A stretch of 64,000 nucleotides of DNA, taken from the NCBI GenBank assembly GCA_046317875.1, contig JBKCVN010000023.1:91870-155869 (forward strand), in the 5' to 3' direction. Numbering within the stretch: position 1 is the stretch's first letter; each line of letters opens with the position of its first letter. Position numbers and translations under genes: made by a program. The notes under the pieces were generated by a model. That model ran no database searches and was not told where the DNA came from. It saw nothing but the letters and a program-made list of their open reading frames with translations. Positions 26,884 through 36,729 of this stretch are shown piece by piece. The DNA is from 2-01-FULL-41-14 sp046317875 (GTDB lineage: Bacteria > Pseudomonadota > Alphaproteobacteria > UBA7879 > UBA5542).

Positions 26884-29691
26884 TTAATGTCCCCCCGCCA
26901 TGTGCCATTCTTGGAAACGGCACAAATGATCATAGGAATAATCTGATAATTTTCCTTTGGGGTGTGACAAATAAGGGGTCGAGTTATTCAAAAAAGATGT
27001 CATTAATTTTTGAAGACGCTGCTCTATGTTCGAAACAAATAAATTTAAATCATCCTTAAGAATAACTTTTTCTTCAGTCAAAACCCCCCAATACTCTAAA
27101 GATGTTAAAGGAGCTATTGGAAGAACTGGAAATCCATTCTTATAAAAAATCAAAGCCTCTAATAAAAGTTGGGGGGACTCGCCGCTTTTTACCGATGATC
27201 CAGAAGGAACACCACCCGTCTTATAATCAATAATCCGCAGTGACTGCTCATTCCAATCAATACGATCAGCCTTTCCAAACAAGGTAAACAGATGATCACC
27301 TAGAGGAAAGATTATTTCGCCCCTAATTTCAGTTACCGTATTAGACCAGGGAGCTTGCAGAGAAATCCACTTTAAGATGTTTAAGAATTTTTCCCACCAA
27401 AAACGGTTTTCTTCCCATGACCCAAAATGCAACCCAAATAAAAATTTGGCACGGTTCAAAAAGGATGGAGCTTCTGTCTTGTTAAAATTTTGATTCCATT
27501 GATGTAAACATTCGTGCACAAAAATTCCAAATGAGCGATATTGGTTTTGATTTGAAGAAAAATTAAGCTCAGTTAGTTTTAAAATATGCTTGGCATAAAT
27601 ACTGTAAGGGTCTTTTAAAAGAAGCTCTATCTCTGTCACAGAAAGACGGTTAGGCCTAAGATTTACGGGGGGGCAGGGGGCCGGAATTCCAAGGGTTATT
27701 TTTTTGGCAGGGAGATAAAGACCCCTTGACCACTGTTTTAATTCGTTAGTGGAATGAAGTTTTAATCCTTTTCTTTTAAGGCCTAACTCCAAATAAGATA
27801 AGAATCGAGACGGAATTGAGGCCACTCCCCCTATTCGCAGAGATCTAGTTATTAATTTATCACCTGGGCCACACAAACAAGACAAAAAATCATGTGCACT
27901 TTGTCCAATTTTTGACTCCAGTGGGGGCAACTTCAAATTTTGCCTCATATCGGAAGTAAGAAAGGGATCTTTAGGGGGCTCTAAGGGCCACACACCTTCG
28001 TTTAATCCTGCCAGAATTTTAAGATCCGCATCTATAAACCGCGCATCAGCAGGGGGTAACAATAAAACTTCTTGGGTGTGTCCGCCTACCAAGGCTTGGT
28101 AAGGCTGTTGGAGCAATGTAAAAAAAACATCTGAGAGATTTTGGGGATGCACTATCTCTAAATCGCCACTTTTATGTAAATCTTCCCATAAAGTTTGAAA
28201 GGATTCTGCTTCTTCGGGGCACAAAATAAGAAATAAACCTTCTGCAGGCTCATCGTGCTCGGCTAACCACCTTAAAAAGATATCTATTTTTTTTAAGTAA
28301 TATTTTAAAGAATGGGTCCCATCCGTATCCATAAGCAATTTTTTAAGCTGATTATAAAAATCGGACACCTGATTCCAGGTATCTAGATCCATTTGGTTTT
28401 CTGCACGCTGTACCGCATAATCTAGGGCTTGTAAAGAATAGGATCCTGTCCATTTTCTTAAAATATATCGTTCAAAAAGATTCCAAGCTTGGGTTTTTTT
28501 AGAGAGGGCATGCTTACATAAAGAGGCCAAAGCCACTACAGGTAAAGGGTTTGATAAACCAAGGGTTACAAGATGTAACAATGATCCTAAATTTGTATCG
28601 ATTAAAGACTGTGATTGAGGAGACAGGGGAATAATATCCCAAACCTCAAGCTCGGTATTGATGCGTTTTAACAAAGCTTGATCAGTGGCAACACATACAA
28701 TTTTTTTCTTACCTTCTTCTAATGCTTTTCGTATAGAAATAGCTACTAATCGGGCTTCTTCTGTTTGATCCGATGCCTCCAGATAAGACAGATTTTCACA
28801 TTGAATCTCTATCCCCTGAAACTCAGATTTTTGGGGGCAAGAAGTGTCTGTATCGAAATTTTGGGTATCAGTAAGATATTCTACGTGACAAGGATTAATG
28901 TCCAGTTTTTCTAAAAGTGCAAAAAGAAAGAACTGGGGATGGCGAGAAGAAACAGATTCCTTTTGCTTTATTTTTTCCAATCCTGGCAAAACCACTACAC
29001 CATTCGGAAGTTTTGATATAGCTTGTATAAGATTGGCTGTAGAGGGGATGGTCCCTAATGAACCCGCAATCATAATAGGTTTGTTAGTGCCTTGGGTTTT
29101 TAAGAAATGGGCATAGGCATCCAAAATTCTTTTTTGCCAGATAATACTTTCAACGGCTTGTTCTTCTTCTAAGATACTGTCCCAATGGTTACTCACCAAA
29201 CTAAGAAACGTATGTATTTTTTCCCAATGCTCTGCATGCCCACTGACAGGTGCGATTTCTTTCAGTGTTGTTAGATTCACATCATGCGTTCTCATTTCAT
29301 CCAGAATGGCTGTCAATTTGTCAGCCCATTTTAAAGCTAAATCAGCACCCATTCCGCGCTCAGAGTATCGAAATTTTTCTATCAGGGTAGCAAGTAATAG
29401 TCTGCGTCGAGACGGCCGAATAACGGCGGGCAAAGGACTTAGCTCTTCCACCAGCTCAGATGACATTAAAATTAGTTCTTCAGGAGTTGTTTCACCTAGG
29501 GCCACAATACGGGGAAGAATAAAAGATGTTTGAGGATTTTTCTGAAAGAGAGTTTCCTCTAAAACTAGGCAGGATCGACGAGTAGGCAAGTAAACAGTCC
29601 ACTCAGACAGGGCAAAATCAGATGTTCGGCTTAAAAGGTAGTCAGCAATTGACCCTAAAAAAGGTTGGGAAAAAGAAACAGAATAAATCAT
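26884..29691 (-). CDS. addB: Double-strand break repair protein AddB
   Basis: A 935-residue AddB of the alphaproteobacterial type. The N-terminal helicase-like part lacks a good Walker A (the N-terminus is YSVSFSQPFLGSIADYLL, as in other alphaproteobacterial AddB). The C-terminal RecB-like nuclease is clear: FGKADRIDW, LRIIDYKTGGVPSG and later YDHLCRFQEWHM. AddB is the partner subunit of AddA in end processing and Chi-like recognition. It is upstream of addA and follows murU by 33 bp, the gene order seen in many Alphaproteobacteria. Confidence 0.93.
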   Translation of the reverse strand: MIYSVSFSQPFLGSIADYLLSRTSDFALSEWTVYLPTRRSCLVLEETLFQKNPQTSFILPRIVALGETTPEELILMSSELVEELSPLPAVIRPSRRRLLLATLIEKFRYSERGMGADLALKWADKLTAILDEMRTHDVNLTTLKEIAPVSGHAEHWEKIHTFLSLVSNHWDSILEEEQAVESIIWQKRILDAYAHFLKTQGTNKPIMIAGSLGTIPSTANLIQAISKLPNGVVVLPGLEKIKQKESVSSRHPQFFLFALLEKLDINPCHVEYLTDTQNFDTDTSCPQKSEFQGIEIQCENLSYLEASDQTEEARLVAISIRKALEEGKKKIVCVATDQALLKRINTELEVWDIIPLSPQSQSLIDTNLGSLLHLVTLGLSNPLPVVALASLCKHALSKKTQAWNLFERYILRKWTGSYSLQALDYAVQRAENQMDLDTWNQVSDFYNQLKKLLMDTDGTHSLKYYLKKIDIFLRWLAEHDEPAEGLFLILCPEEAESFQTLWEDLHKSGDLEIVHPQNLSDVFFTLLQQPYQALVGGHTQEVLLLPPADARFIDADLKILAGLNEGVWPLEPPKDPFLTSDMRQNLKLPPLESKIGQSAHDFLSCLCGPGDKLITRSLRIGGVASIPSRFLSYLELGLKRKGLKLHSTNELKQWSRGLYLPAKKITLGIPAPCPPVNLRPNRLSVTEIELLLKDPYSIYAKHILKLTELNFSSNQNQYRSFGIFVHECLHQWNQNFNKTEAPSFLNRAKFLFGLHFGSWEENRFWWEKFLNILKWISLQAPWSNTVTEIRGEIIFPLGDHLFTLFGKADRIDWNEQSLRIIDYKTGGVPSGSSVKSGESPQLLLEALIFYKNGFPVLPIAPLTSLEYWGVLTEEKVILKDDLNLFVSNIEQRLQKLMTSFLNNSTPYLSHPKGKLSDYSYDHLCRFQEWHMAGGH

Positions 29692-29724
29692 TCCTTAATA
29701 ACGTTACCTTTGAAAAGGTTAAGA

Positions 29725-30441
29725 TCAGGCCTCGATAAGCGAGTGTTCTTCAAACCAGGCACGTGTTTCCATTAATGACTCGGGCGTCCCCACATGAAAC
29801 CATAAACTTTTATGTTCAAAGCCAAACAAAGTTCCTCTTTCTTCGGCTTTATCATAAAGCTTATTCAAAGAAAAAGCACGGGTCTCTTCGCCTGCAAACA
29901 ATCGAGGGTGGAGAATCTGTACGCCCCCATAAACATAGTTTGCTTTTTCATCCGTCCGTCGCTTCAATTTACCAGATGATGTTAGATTGTAATCTCCGCT
30001 TCCATCATATCCCCTGGCCGATTTCAGAGGTACAACCAAAAGCAGCGCGTCCATTTCATCGGTCCACGCCTCCTGTAACATTCTCAATGTGTTCCCATTC
30101 TTGTTGGACCACAATATATCTCCATTAATTACAAAAAAAGGTTTTCTGCCTAGATGGGGAAGAGCTTTTAATACGCCCCCGCCTGTCTCGAGACGCTCAA
30201 CTTCAGGAGAGAAAATTATATCTGGGTGTTTTCTGTTTTCTAAATGCTCCACAATCATGGATCCATGGTGACATACGTTCACCACTATTTTTTGAACTTT
30301 TTCTTTTTCTAGTTGGTCAATAGAATAATCCATCATGGGCTTGCCTGCCACCACAATCATGGGCTTAGGACAAGCGTCCGTTAGGGGGCGCATTCTTTCG
30401 CCTTTGCCGGCGGCCAAAACCATTGCTGTTTTAATTTGCAT
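29725..30441 (-). CDS. murU: N-acetylmuramate-1-phosphate uridylyltransferase MurU
   Basis: A 238-residue nucleotidyltransferase with the signature AMVLAAGKGERMRPLT and a metal-binding VINGDILW. By family and neighbourhood it should convert MurNAc-1-phosphate to UDP-MurNAc, the second step of the anabolic peptidoglycan-recycling route that bypasses fosfomycin-sensitive MurA. It overlaps the 3' end of amgK by 11 bp. The alternative is a generic sugar-phosphate nucleotidyltransferase, but pairing with amgK between tsaE and addB argues for MurU. Confidence 0.88.
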   Translation of the reverse strand: MQIKTAMVLAAGKGERMRPLTDACPKPMIVVAGKPMMDYSIDQLEKEKVQKIVVNVCHHGSMIVEHLENRKHPDIIFSPEVERLETGGGVLKALPHLGRKPFFVINGDILWSNKNGNTLRMLQEAWTDEMDALLLVVPLKSARGYDGSGDYNLTSSGKLKRRTDEKANYVYGGVQILHPRLFAGEETRAFSLNKLYDKAEERGTLFGFEHKSLWFHVGTPESLMETRAWFEEHSLIEA

Positions 30442-31429
30442 TTAAAACCTTCCTTTCAGTGATTGGCATATAAACATGGAACCATTCTTTTAACTCCGTC
30501 AAAGAGGGATGATTCAGATCTTGTTCAATCCATTTCCATACACGGGGCAAATGGGCTAAATAGCGCGCCTTGTTATATCTTTTATACATACGGGTAAAAA
30601 TACCCAAAATTTTGGTGCTGCGCTGAACACCTAAAACATAATAACTTTCTAAAAATTGCTCTTTGTTCAAACCTGGAAATGCATCCATGTACAAATTGAT
30701 CATTTTGTCTTGTATGTTTTTAGGCACATCGTATCGAGCATCTTCTAATAAAGAGACCAAATCATAAGCCTTAGAAGCCAAAACTGCGTCTTGAAAGTCC
30801 AGTAACCCACACCTTTGGATACCATCCCTTTTTTTTAAATACATCAAATTATCCACCATAAAATCTCGCAGCACAAGTGTATCCACTTTAATCTGGGGTT
30901 TTAAAAGTCGGATCCAGATCGAATCCCATTTTTCCACAGCTTCTGAAGGAAGGGGAATAGAATAAGCGCTGGGATAATACCATTCCAGGCATAAATTGAT
31001 TTCTTTCAAATATAGTTCTAATGAATAGGATGGAAAAGAAAATCCTGGTTTTTGGGGATCGAATTTCTTGTGAATATCGATTAAAACCTGAGTAGCCAAC
31101 GTATATAACTCTTCACTTGAAGCTGCCCTAGAAGTCAAAGACCGGGAATAAGACGTATCTCCAAAATCTTCTATCAAGGCCAGCCCTTGATCTAAATCAT
31201 AAGCTATGACTTCAGGAACCGAAAGACCCAGATCAGAAAGAAGTGACCCTATCTTGATAAAATCCTCTAATTTTTCTGCAGGGGGGGGGGCATCCATCAG
31301 TAATATAAATCCGGTCACTTCTGACCCCAGTCGATAATATTTACGTTCAGAACAGTCTCCGGCCAGAAAGACACAAGGCTTGTCGGCCCAACCATATTGT
31401 TTTAAAAACTGTTTATATCTCTCTGACAT
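30431..31429 (-). CDS. amgK: N-acetylmuramate/N-acetylglucosamine kinase AmgK
   Basis: A 332-residue kinase of the aminoglycoside-phosphotransferase fold. The catalytic loop is LVLRDFMVDNLMYL and the metal-binding motif is GLLDFQDAV. AmgK phosphorylates the anomeric position of MurNAc (and GlcNAc) and feeds MurU next door. I start at ATG 31429, giving MSERYKQF; an upstream TTG at 31456 would add nine residues but lies well inside tsaE. The ATG is still 17 bp inside tsaE, so translation is probably coupled. A run of nine G on the plus strand within codons for the PPP segment near 31281 could be slippage-prone. Confidence 0.88.
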   Translation of the reverse strand: MSERYKQFLKQYGWADKPCVFLAGDCSERKYYRLGSEVTGFILLMDAPPPAEKLEDFIKIGSLLSDLGLSVPEVIAYDLDQGLALIEDFGDTSYSRSLTSRAASSEELYTLATQVLIDIHKKFDPQKPGFSFPSYSLELYLKEINLCLEWYYPSAYSIPLPSEAVEKWDSIWIRLLKPQIKVDTLVLRDFMVDNLMYLKKRDGIQRCGLLDFQDAVLASKAYDLVSLLEDARYDVPKNIQDKMINLYMDAFPGLNKEQFLESYYVLGVQRSTKILGIFTRMYKRYNKARYLAHLPRVWKWIEQDLNHPSLTELKEWFHVYMPITERKVLNAN

Positions 31430-31880
31430 GATGTATTCTTTCTTTCCAGTCTCCAACTACAGTCATTGTAAGTGTCTTTTTTCCCCCGTCACCCTCAAAT
31501 GATAGAGAAATATATTTTTTGGGGGCATAATTTCCTAGTCTTTCGGGCCACTCTATTAAAGACACTCCGCCATAAAAAGAGTCTTCTAACCCTATTTCCT
31601 CTAACTCTCTAGACGATTCTAAACGATAAAGATCAAAATGCCATATGTCAAAATTTAGCCCCTCATAAGTTTGCACTATATTAAAAGTTGGACTGGGGAC
31701 CTGTTCTGATTCGCCAATTAAAGAACGTATGAAAAACCTAGAAAAAGTTGTTTTTCCAGTCCCAAGATCGCCTTTTAAAAGAAAAATATCCCCTTTTTGT
31801 GCGATTTTAGCTAGGGACTCAGCTAATAATTTGGTATGGTTCTCTGTTATAAGAGGGTATGTTTTACAAAATCCCGACAT
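31413..31880 (-). CDS. tsaE: tRNA threonylcarbamoyladenosine biosynthesis ATPase TsaE
   Basis: A 155-residue P-loop protein required with TsaB and TsaD for t6A37 modification of ANN-decoding tRNAs. Walker A is LKGDLGTGKTTFSRFF; PSPTFNIVQTYEG and FDLYRLESSRELEEIGLED are the family's other conserved stretches, with LIEWPERLG close behind. It is the first gene of the tsaE-amgK-murU-addB-addA run and is divergent from the ferredoxin reductase gene. The t6A pathway's first enzyme, Sua5, is encoded later in this window. Confidence 0.95.
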   Translation of the reverse strand: MSGFCKTYPLITENHTKLLAESLAKIAQKGDIFLLKGDLGTGKTTFSRFFIRSLIGESEQVPSPTFNIVQTYEGLNFDIWHFDLYRLESSRELEEIGLEDSFYGGVSLIEWPERLGNYAPKKYISLSFEGDGGKKTLTMTVVGDWKERIHHVREI

Positions 31881-31938
31881 ACATGCACATTATTGTTATT
31901 AATTTAATACTTATATCATTTTATTTTGGACAAGGAAA

Positions 31939-32958
31939 ATGAAAGCTTCTAAATCACATGCCACCGATGTTGTTATTATTGGTGCAGGCCCTGTGGGTAT
32001 TTTTGCCGTCTTTGAATGCGGTATGATGAAATTAAAAACACATGTGATTGATACATTAGCCGAAGTCGGAGGGCAGTGTATTGCCCTGTATCCTGAAAAA
32101 CCAATCTATGATATTCCTGCCCACCCCAATATTTTGGCTGCAGATTTGATAGAGAATCTAAAAAAGCAGGCCGAGCCCTTTAATCCCGTTTATCATTTGA
32201 ATCAACAGGTCACCCATGTTGAAAAAATAGACGATGGATGGAAGGTGACAACTTCTGAAAACACCTCGATTACGTGCAAAGCCATTATTATTGCGGCAGG
32301 TGTAGGGGCATTTGGACCAAATCGCCCTCCCCTTCCCACCATCGAAGAATACGAAAATAAAAGTGTTTTTTATTTTGTTAAAAACAAAGAACTTTTCAGG
32401 GGCAAAAATGTGGTGATCGCCGGAGGGGGGGATTCAGCTGTAGACTGGGCCCTGAATCTTTATGATGTGGCTAAACGCATCACCGTGGTTCATCGGCGAC
32501 CTAAATTTCGTGCGGCCTTAGATAGCGTAGATAAACTTTTCGCCCTTGGACAGGAAGGCAAAATCGATCTGGCAATTCCCTACCAACTGGATTCCTTGGA
32601 AGGGGAAAATGGGGTTTTGAAAAAAATAGGATTAAAAACATTAGAGGGCGAAGAAAAAATTATTGAGGCTGATGCGTTATTGGCCTTCTTTGGCCTTTCT
32701 ATGAATTTGGGCCCATTGGCCGAATGGGGATTAAATTTAGATAAGTCTCATATCACCGTTGATATTGGCACTTATCAAACATCCATACCGGGTATTTTTG
32801 CGATTGGGGATGTGGCCACCTACACATACAAACAAAAATTGATCCTTACAGGCTTTGCCGAAGCAGCGGGTGCTGCCCATCAAATTAGATCGATTGTCTA
32901 CCCCGGAGAAGTGTTTCATTTCCAATATTCTACCTCTCAAGGAGTACCAGGAAAGTAA
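31939..32958 (+). CDS. Ferredoxin-NADP reductase (thioredoxin-reductase-like type)
   Basis: A 339-residue FAD/NADPH flavoprotein of the thioredoxin-reductase-like FNR group (YumC type). FAD-binding VVIIGAGPVGIFAV lies near the N-terminus and an NADPH-binding VVIAGGGDSAVDWAL at about residues 155-170. The segment GQCIALYPEKPIYDIPA is characteristic of this group. There is no redox-active CxxC, which separates it from thioredoxin reductase. GIFAIGDVATY closes the FAD site. It could supply reducing power for the ISC pathway through a ferredoxin, though no ferredoxin gene is in the window. AAGGAAA precedes the ATG. Confidence 0.92.
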   Translation: MKASKSHATDVVIIGAGPVGIFAVFECGMMKLKTHVIDTLAEVGGQCIALYPEKPIYDIPAHPNILAADLIENLKKQAEPFNPVYHLNQQVTHVEKIDDGWKVTTSENTSITCKAIIIAAGVGAFGPNRPPLPTIEEYENKSVFYFVKNKELFRGKNVVIAGGGDSAVDWALNLYDVAKRITVVHRRPKFRAALDSVDKLFALGQEGKIDLAIPYQLDSLEGENGVLKKIGLKTLEGEEKIIEADALLAFFGLSMNLGPLAEWGLNLDKSHITVDIGTYQTSIPGIFAIGDVATYTYKQKLILTGFAEAAGAAHQIRSIVYPGEVFHFQYSTSQGVPGK

Positions 32959-32961
32959 AAC

Positions 32962-34254
32962 ATGAGACTGAGACGATTTGAATTAATTGCTGGAATTGTT
33001 TGTTTTGTGGGCGGTCTGTCACTAATCGTTTATGACTTTTTTCAAAACTCTCCCTCGGAAGAACCCAAAAAAATCACCCTGCAAATAGGTGCAGAGTCTT
33101 CTTCCTCATCTTCTTTTAAAATTGATCAGGACCTTCTTCTTGCTCCCTTTAAACCTAAAACCATGGTTAAAGAAATTATTATTAAAAAAGATGGTTCCTT
33201 CTCGGGTTTATTACAACGACATGGCCTGAGCAGCAGCAATACAAAAAAAATTCAACAAGCCCTAAAACCCTACTACAAAGAAGCCACATTAAAAAGAGGC
33301 CAACGTTTTTATATTCAAATGGAAAAAGAGAACAATAAGCCTTTCCAAATTAAAAAAGTTATTTTCCTTCTTCCCCCCGGTAAAAAGATCTCTCTAGTAT
33401 CCAAAGGAGAAGGATTAGTTTTGGAAAAAAAACCAGACATTCTACCTAAAAAATTCCAATACCTTAGGGGGAAAATCCAAGATAGCCTGTACATCGATGG
33501 TCTTAAAGCGGGGCTATCAAAAGGGGCTATTAAGGTTTTGACACAACAATTCAGTTATTCACTGGATATGCAGCGTGCCCTGCGCCGTAATGACACCTTT
33601 GAGGTTTTGGTCGAAAGAGCATACGACAAAGAAACCGGGTTTATCGATCCAGGCAGTATTTTGTATGCCAGCCTAACCACCAAAATGGGTCCTCAGAAGC
33701 TCTATAGATTTGCTTTAAAAGACACCCAAATTGAGTACTTCAATGAACAAGGCGAAGGGGTTCGTAAAGCCCTTTTGAAAACGCCTGTTCGTGGCGCCAG
33801 ACTATCATCACCTTTTGCCATGAGAAAGCACCCTATTTTAGGCTATACAAAAATGCACCAAGGGGTTGATTTCGCAGCCCCCATGGGCACACCCATTTTG
33901 GCAGCAGGTAATGGATCCATTAAAAAACGAGGATACCTGGGATCCTATGGGAATTATATTTTAATCCAGCATAACAAAAATTATGCATCGGCCTATGCCC
34001 ATCTTAGTAAATTTGCAAAGGGTCTGAGCACGGGGTCCAGAGTCAGCCAAGGCCAAATTATTGGATATATTGGCCGCACCGGACGTGCCACCGGTCCCCA
34101 TCTTCATTACGAGGTCCATTACAAAGGAAAACCGGTTAATCCACATAAAATACAAATGCCATCTCAGCGCAACTTAAGGGGATCTCAGTACCACGATTTC
34201 TTAACACACACTCGTTTCATCCAAGCCCAGGTTAAGGCATTAAAATTCAAGTAA
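32962..34254 (+). CDS. M23 family metallopeptidase, likely peptidoglycan endopeptidase
   Basis: A 430-residue exported protein. An N-terminal hydrophobic helix (ELIAGIVCFVGGLSLIVYDFF) acts as signal anchor. Residues ~70-140 resemble an OapA/LysM-like domain (GSFSGLLQRHGLSSSNTKKI). The C-terminal peptidase domain (~285-390) carries the zinc ligands KMHQGVDFAAPMGTP (H-x3-D) and HLHYEVHYKG (H-x-H). The arrangement matches MepM/YebA-type enzymes that cut cross-links to allow wall growth. It begins 3 bp after the ferredoxin reductase stop. The zinc ligands appear complete, so an active enzyme rather than an EnvC-like activator is likely. Confidence 0.92.
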   Translation: MRLRRFELIAGIVCFVGGLSLIVYDFFQNSPSEEPKKITLQIGAESSSSSSFKIDQDLLLAPFKPKTMVKEIIIKKDGSFSGLLQRHGLSSSNTKKIQQALKPYYKEATLKRGQRFYIQMEKENNKPFQIKKVIFLLPPGKKISLVSKGEGLVLEKKPDILPKKFQYLRGKIQDSLYIDGLKAGLSKGAIKVLTQQFSYSLDMQRALRRNDTFEVLVERAYDKETGFIDPGSILYASLTTKMGPQKLYRFALKDTQIEYFNEQGEGVRKALLKTPVRGARLSSPFAMRKHPILGYTKMHQGVDFAAPMGTPILAAGNGSIKKRGYLGSYGNYILIQHNKNYASAYAHLSKFAKGLSTGSRVSQGQIIGYIGRTGRATGPHLHYEVHYKGKPVNPHKIQMPSQRNLRGSQYHDFLTHTRFIQAQVKALKFK

Positions 34255-34338
34255 TTAATTTTTTAATGATTTCAACATTTTAAGACATATTCTTGACTTT
34301 TTCATGGTTTAGCCTGACCCTGATAAGGGAGGCATAAG

Positions 34339-36717
34339 ATGAAAAATCATATAAAAATAAAAGAATGTGGCATTCCCGAATTATCTGTGAGCCTTCCGAA
34401 GCTTAAACCGAAGAAGCGAATTACACCTTTTGACCTTTCCTCCCATAAGCGAGCCCGTGAAGCGATTGATTTAGGCATGAAAATGCGAGCCCCCGATTTT
34501 AATATTTTTATTATTGGAAAAAGTCGAACACGTCGCATTTTGGGAACCTCACAATATGTGCAAACCTATTTAGATCGCCTACCTCCCCCCCCTGATTGGG
34601 TTTATTTACATAATTTTCAACAAAAAAACAAACCTTGTCACTATCGATTTCCAGCGGGGATGGGCAAAGAATTTCAACTGAAATTAATATCTAGTATTCA
34701 TAAAATCAGAAATGCTTTATTAACACTTTTTCTGGGTGAATCTTTTTCAAAAGCCATTTCAAAAGAAGAAAAAATCATCAATGAATTTATTGATAAAAAC
34801 TTATTAGAAATTCGAAAAATTGGAAAGGCTGCTCATCTAGATCTACAGCAAGCAGAAGATGGGACTATTCTTATTATCTCTAAAAAAAATGGTCAGAATC
34901 GCCTTGTAGAGGAACTGTCCTTAGAAGAAGCAAAAGAACTTTCTCCCATTTTGTCTCGGCTACAAGAAAGCCTCTCTATTTTAAATGAAGCCGCCATTCT
35001 AGAAGAAGAAAAATTAATGGATCGGTTAGAAGACATGAAGAAGGAGCGGGCCTTTTCGTGCATAAACCCTTTCATTAAACGATTGGATCGGTCTTTTGGC
35101 AAGGTGCCAGGGATTAGAGAGTGGCTGCAAGAGCTGCAGGAAGATATTCTAGAAAATCTGGGGATTCTTACGAATGTTAATCCCGAATATAAAGAGGTGA
35201 CGGAATCATTTATGAGACGCTATTCAGCCAATTTATTAGTCTCAAACGATCCGTCTAAGGGGCCACGTGTAATCGTGGAATCAAACCCCACTTATGAAAA
35301 TCTTTTTGGGTCGATTAAATATTACACAACCCCTATGGGCGGTTTTGAAACGGATTTCACCATGATTGAGGAAGGGGCCCTTCATCGCTCCAATGGAGGT
35401 GTTTTGATCCTAAGGGCAGAAGATTTAGTTACCCACGAACATTCATGGAGATTTTTAAAAGCCGCCCTCAGGGATCGCGAGATTCGTATTGAAGAAATGC
35501 ATCGTATTTCTGGAATACCTCTTTTGGCCGCTCCTGCCCCTACCCCCATTCCCTTGGATATTCAAATCATATTAGTCGGATCTTCCCATTGGTATTGCTC
35601 GTTTTTCTATAATGATGAAGATTTCCAAAATTATTTTAAGATCAAAGCAGATATGGACGATACCATTCCTCTAAGTGCCCAAAACATCGATGTTATTGGT
35701 CTTTATTTACATGAATCATGTGTCAGAAAATTAGAAATGAAATGTGATCAAGAAGCGCTATCATATGTAATGGGATATGGGTGTCGTCTGGCTTCTCATA
35801 GAAAAAAAATATCAGTTCAGATTGATATTTTGATGGATATCATGAAAGAAGCGTCGGTTTTTGCACGACAAAAAAAATTAAAAACAATTAAAAAATCCCA
35901 TGTGATTCAAGCTATTGAATCCAGACACTATCGAAACTCCCATTTTCAAGATCTAGAGCAGCAATCTTTAGAAGAAGATCTGATCCTTATTCAAACCAAA
36001 GGAACTGCGATCGGACAAGTAAATGGACTAACAGTGCAAACAATTGGGGCCGAAACATTTGGAAGTCCCATCAAGATAACAGCACAAACCTATATGGGAC
36101 GAACTGGGGTTATCAATATAGAACATATGGTCGAGCTTAGTGGTCCCATTCAACACAAAGGTGTTTTGTCCTTGGAAGGGTTTCTAAGGGGATTGTTTGG
36201 GCAGCAGTTCCCCATTTCTTTTTCGGGTACCATTACATTTGAACAAAATTATGCTGGTGTAGAAGGAGACAGTGCATCCTTGGCTGAATTAATGGCGCTT
36301 TTATCCTCCCTTGCAGAAATTCCTTTTCGACAAGACATAGCCATTACTGGCTCAATGAACCAAATGGGGAACGTACAGCCCATAGGCGGAGTGAATGAAA
36401 AAATAGAGGGTTTCTATTATACCTGCAAGCGTCAAGGATTAACTGGGGAACAGGGGGTTATTATTCCGAAAAGTAATATACTTGACCTGGTTTTATTGGA
36501 AGAAATATCTGATGCGGTAAAAGAAGATAAATTTCATATTTGGGCTATTTCAGAAGTTTTCGAGGCTGTGGAAATTTTAAGCAATATGGAAAGTGGTCTC
36601 TCTGAATTTGATTCGCCAAATGGCAAGAACACTGTGTTTGGAAAAGTATGGCAAAAATTACTAGCCTTTGATCAAAAGATGCAAAATCGTTATGTGGATA
36701 GTTATATAGTCAGATAG
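34339..36717 (+). CDS. Lon-family (S16) protease with degenerate AAA region
   Basis: A 792-residue member of the LonB-like AAA_32/S16 family of bacterial proteins. The C-terminal protease domain is intact: catalytic serine in AGVEGDSASLAEL (S645) and lysine in GGVNEKIEGFY (K688), 43 residues apart as in Lon. The N-terminal domain has DFNIFIIGKSRTRR where a GxxxxGK[ST] P-loop is expected, and LHRSNGGVLILRAEDL where the acidic Walker-B residue normally lies. ATP hydrolysis therefore looks doubtful. The central ~120-270 is a helical coiled-coil insertion. GGGAGG precedes the ATG. Substrates are unknown; homologues are poorly studied. Confidence 0.88.
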   Translation: MKNHIKIKECGIPELSVSLPKLKPKKRITPFDLSSHKRAREAIDLGMKMRAPDFNIFIIGKSRTRRILGTSQYVQTYLDRLPPPPDWVYLHNFQQKNKPCHYRFPAGMGKEFQLKLISSIHKIRNALLTLFLGESFSKAISKEEKIINEFIDKNLLEIRKIGKAAHLDLQQAEDGTILIISKKNGQNRLVEELSLEEAKELSPILSRLQESLSILNEAAILEEEKLMDRLEDMKKERAFSCINPFIKRLDRSFGKVPGIREWLQELQEDILENLGILTNVNPEYKEVTESFMRRYSANLLVSNDPSKGPRVIVESNPTYENLFGSIKYYTTPMGGFETDFTMIEEGALHRSNGGVLILRAEDLVTHEHSWRFLKAALRDREIRIEEMHRISGIPLLAAPAPTPIPLDIQIILVGSSHWYCSFFYNDEDFQNYFKIKADMDDTIPLSAQNIDVIGLYLHESCVRKLEMKCDQEALSYVMGYGCRLASHRKKISVQIDILMDIMKEASVFARQKKLKTIKKSHVIQAIESRHYRNSHFQDLEQQSLEEDLILIQTKGTAIGQVNGLTVQTIGAETFGSPIKITAQTYMGRTGVINIEHMVELSGPIQHKGVLSLEGFLRGLFGQQFPISFSGTITFEQNYAGVEGDSASLAELMALLSSLAEIPFRQDIAITGSMNQMGNVQPIGGVNEKIEGFYYTCKRQGLTGEQGVIIPKSNILDLVLLEEISDAVKEDKFHIWAISEVFEAVEILSNMESGLSEFDSPNGKNTVFGKVWQKLLAFDQKMQNRYVDSYIVR

Positions 36718-36729
36718 TCTAAGTCTTTA

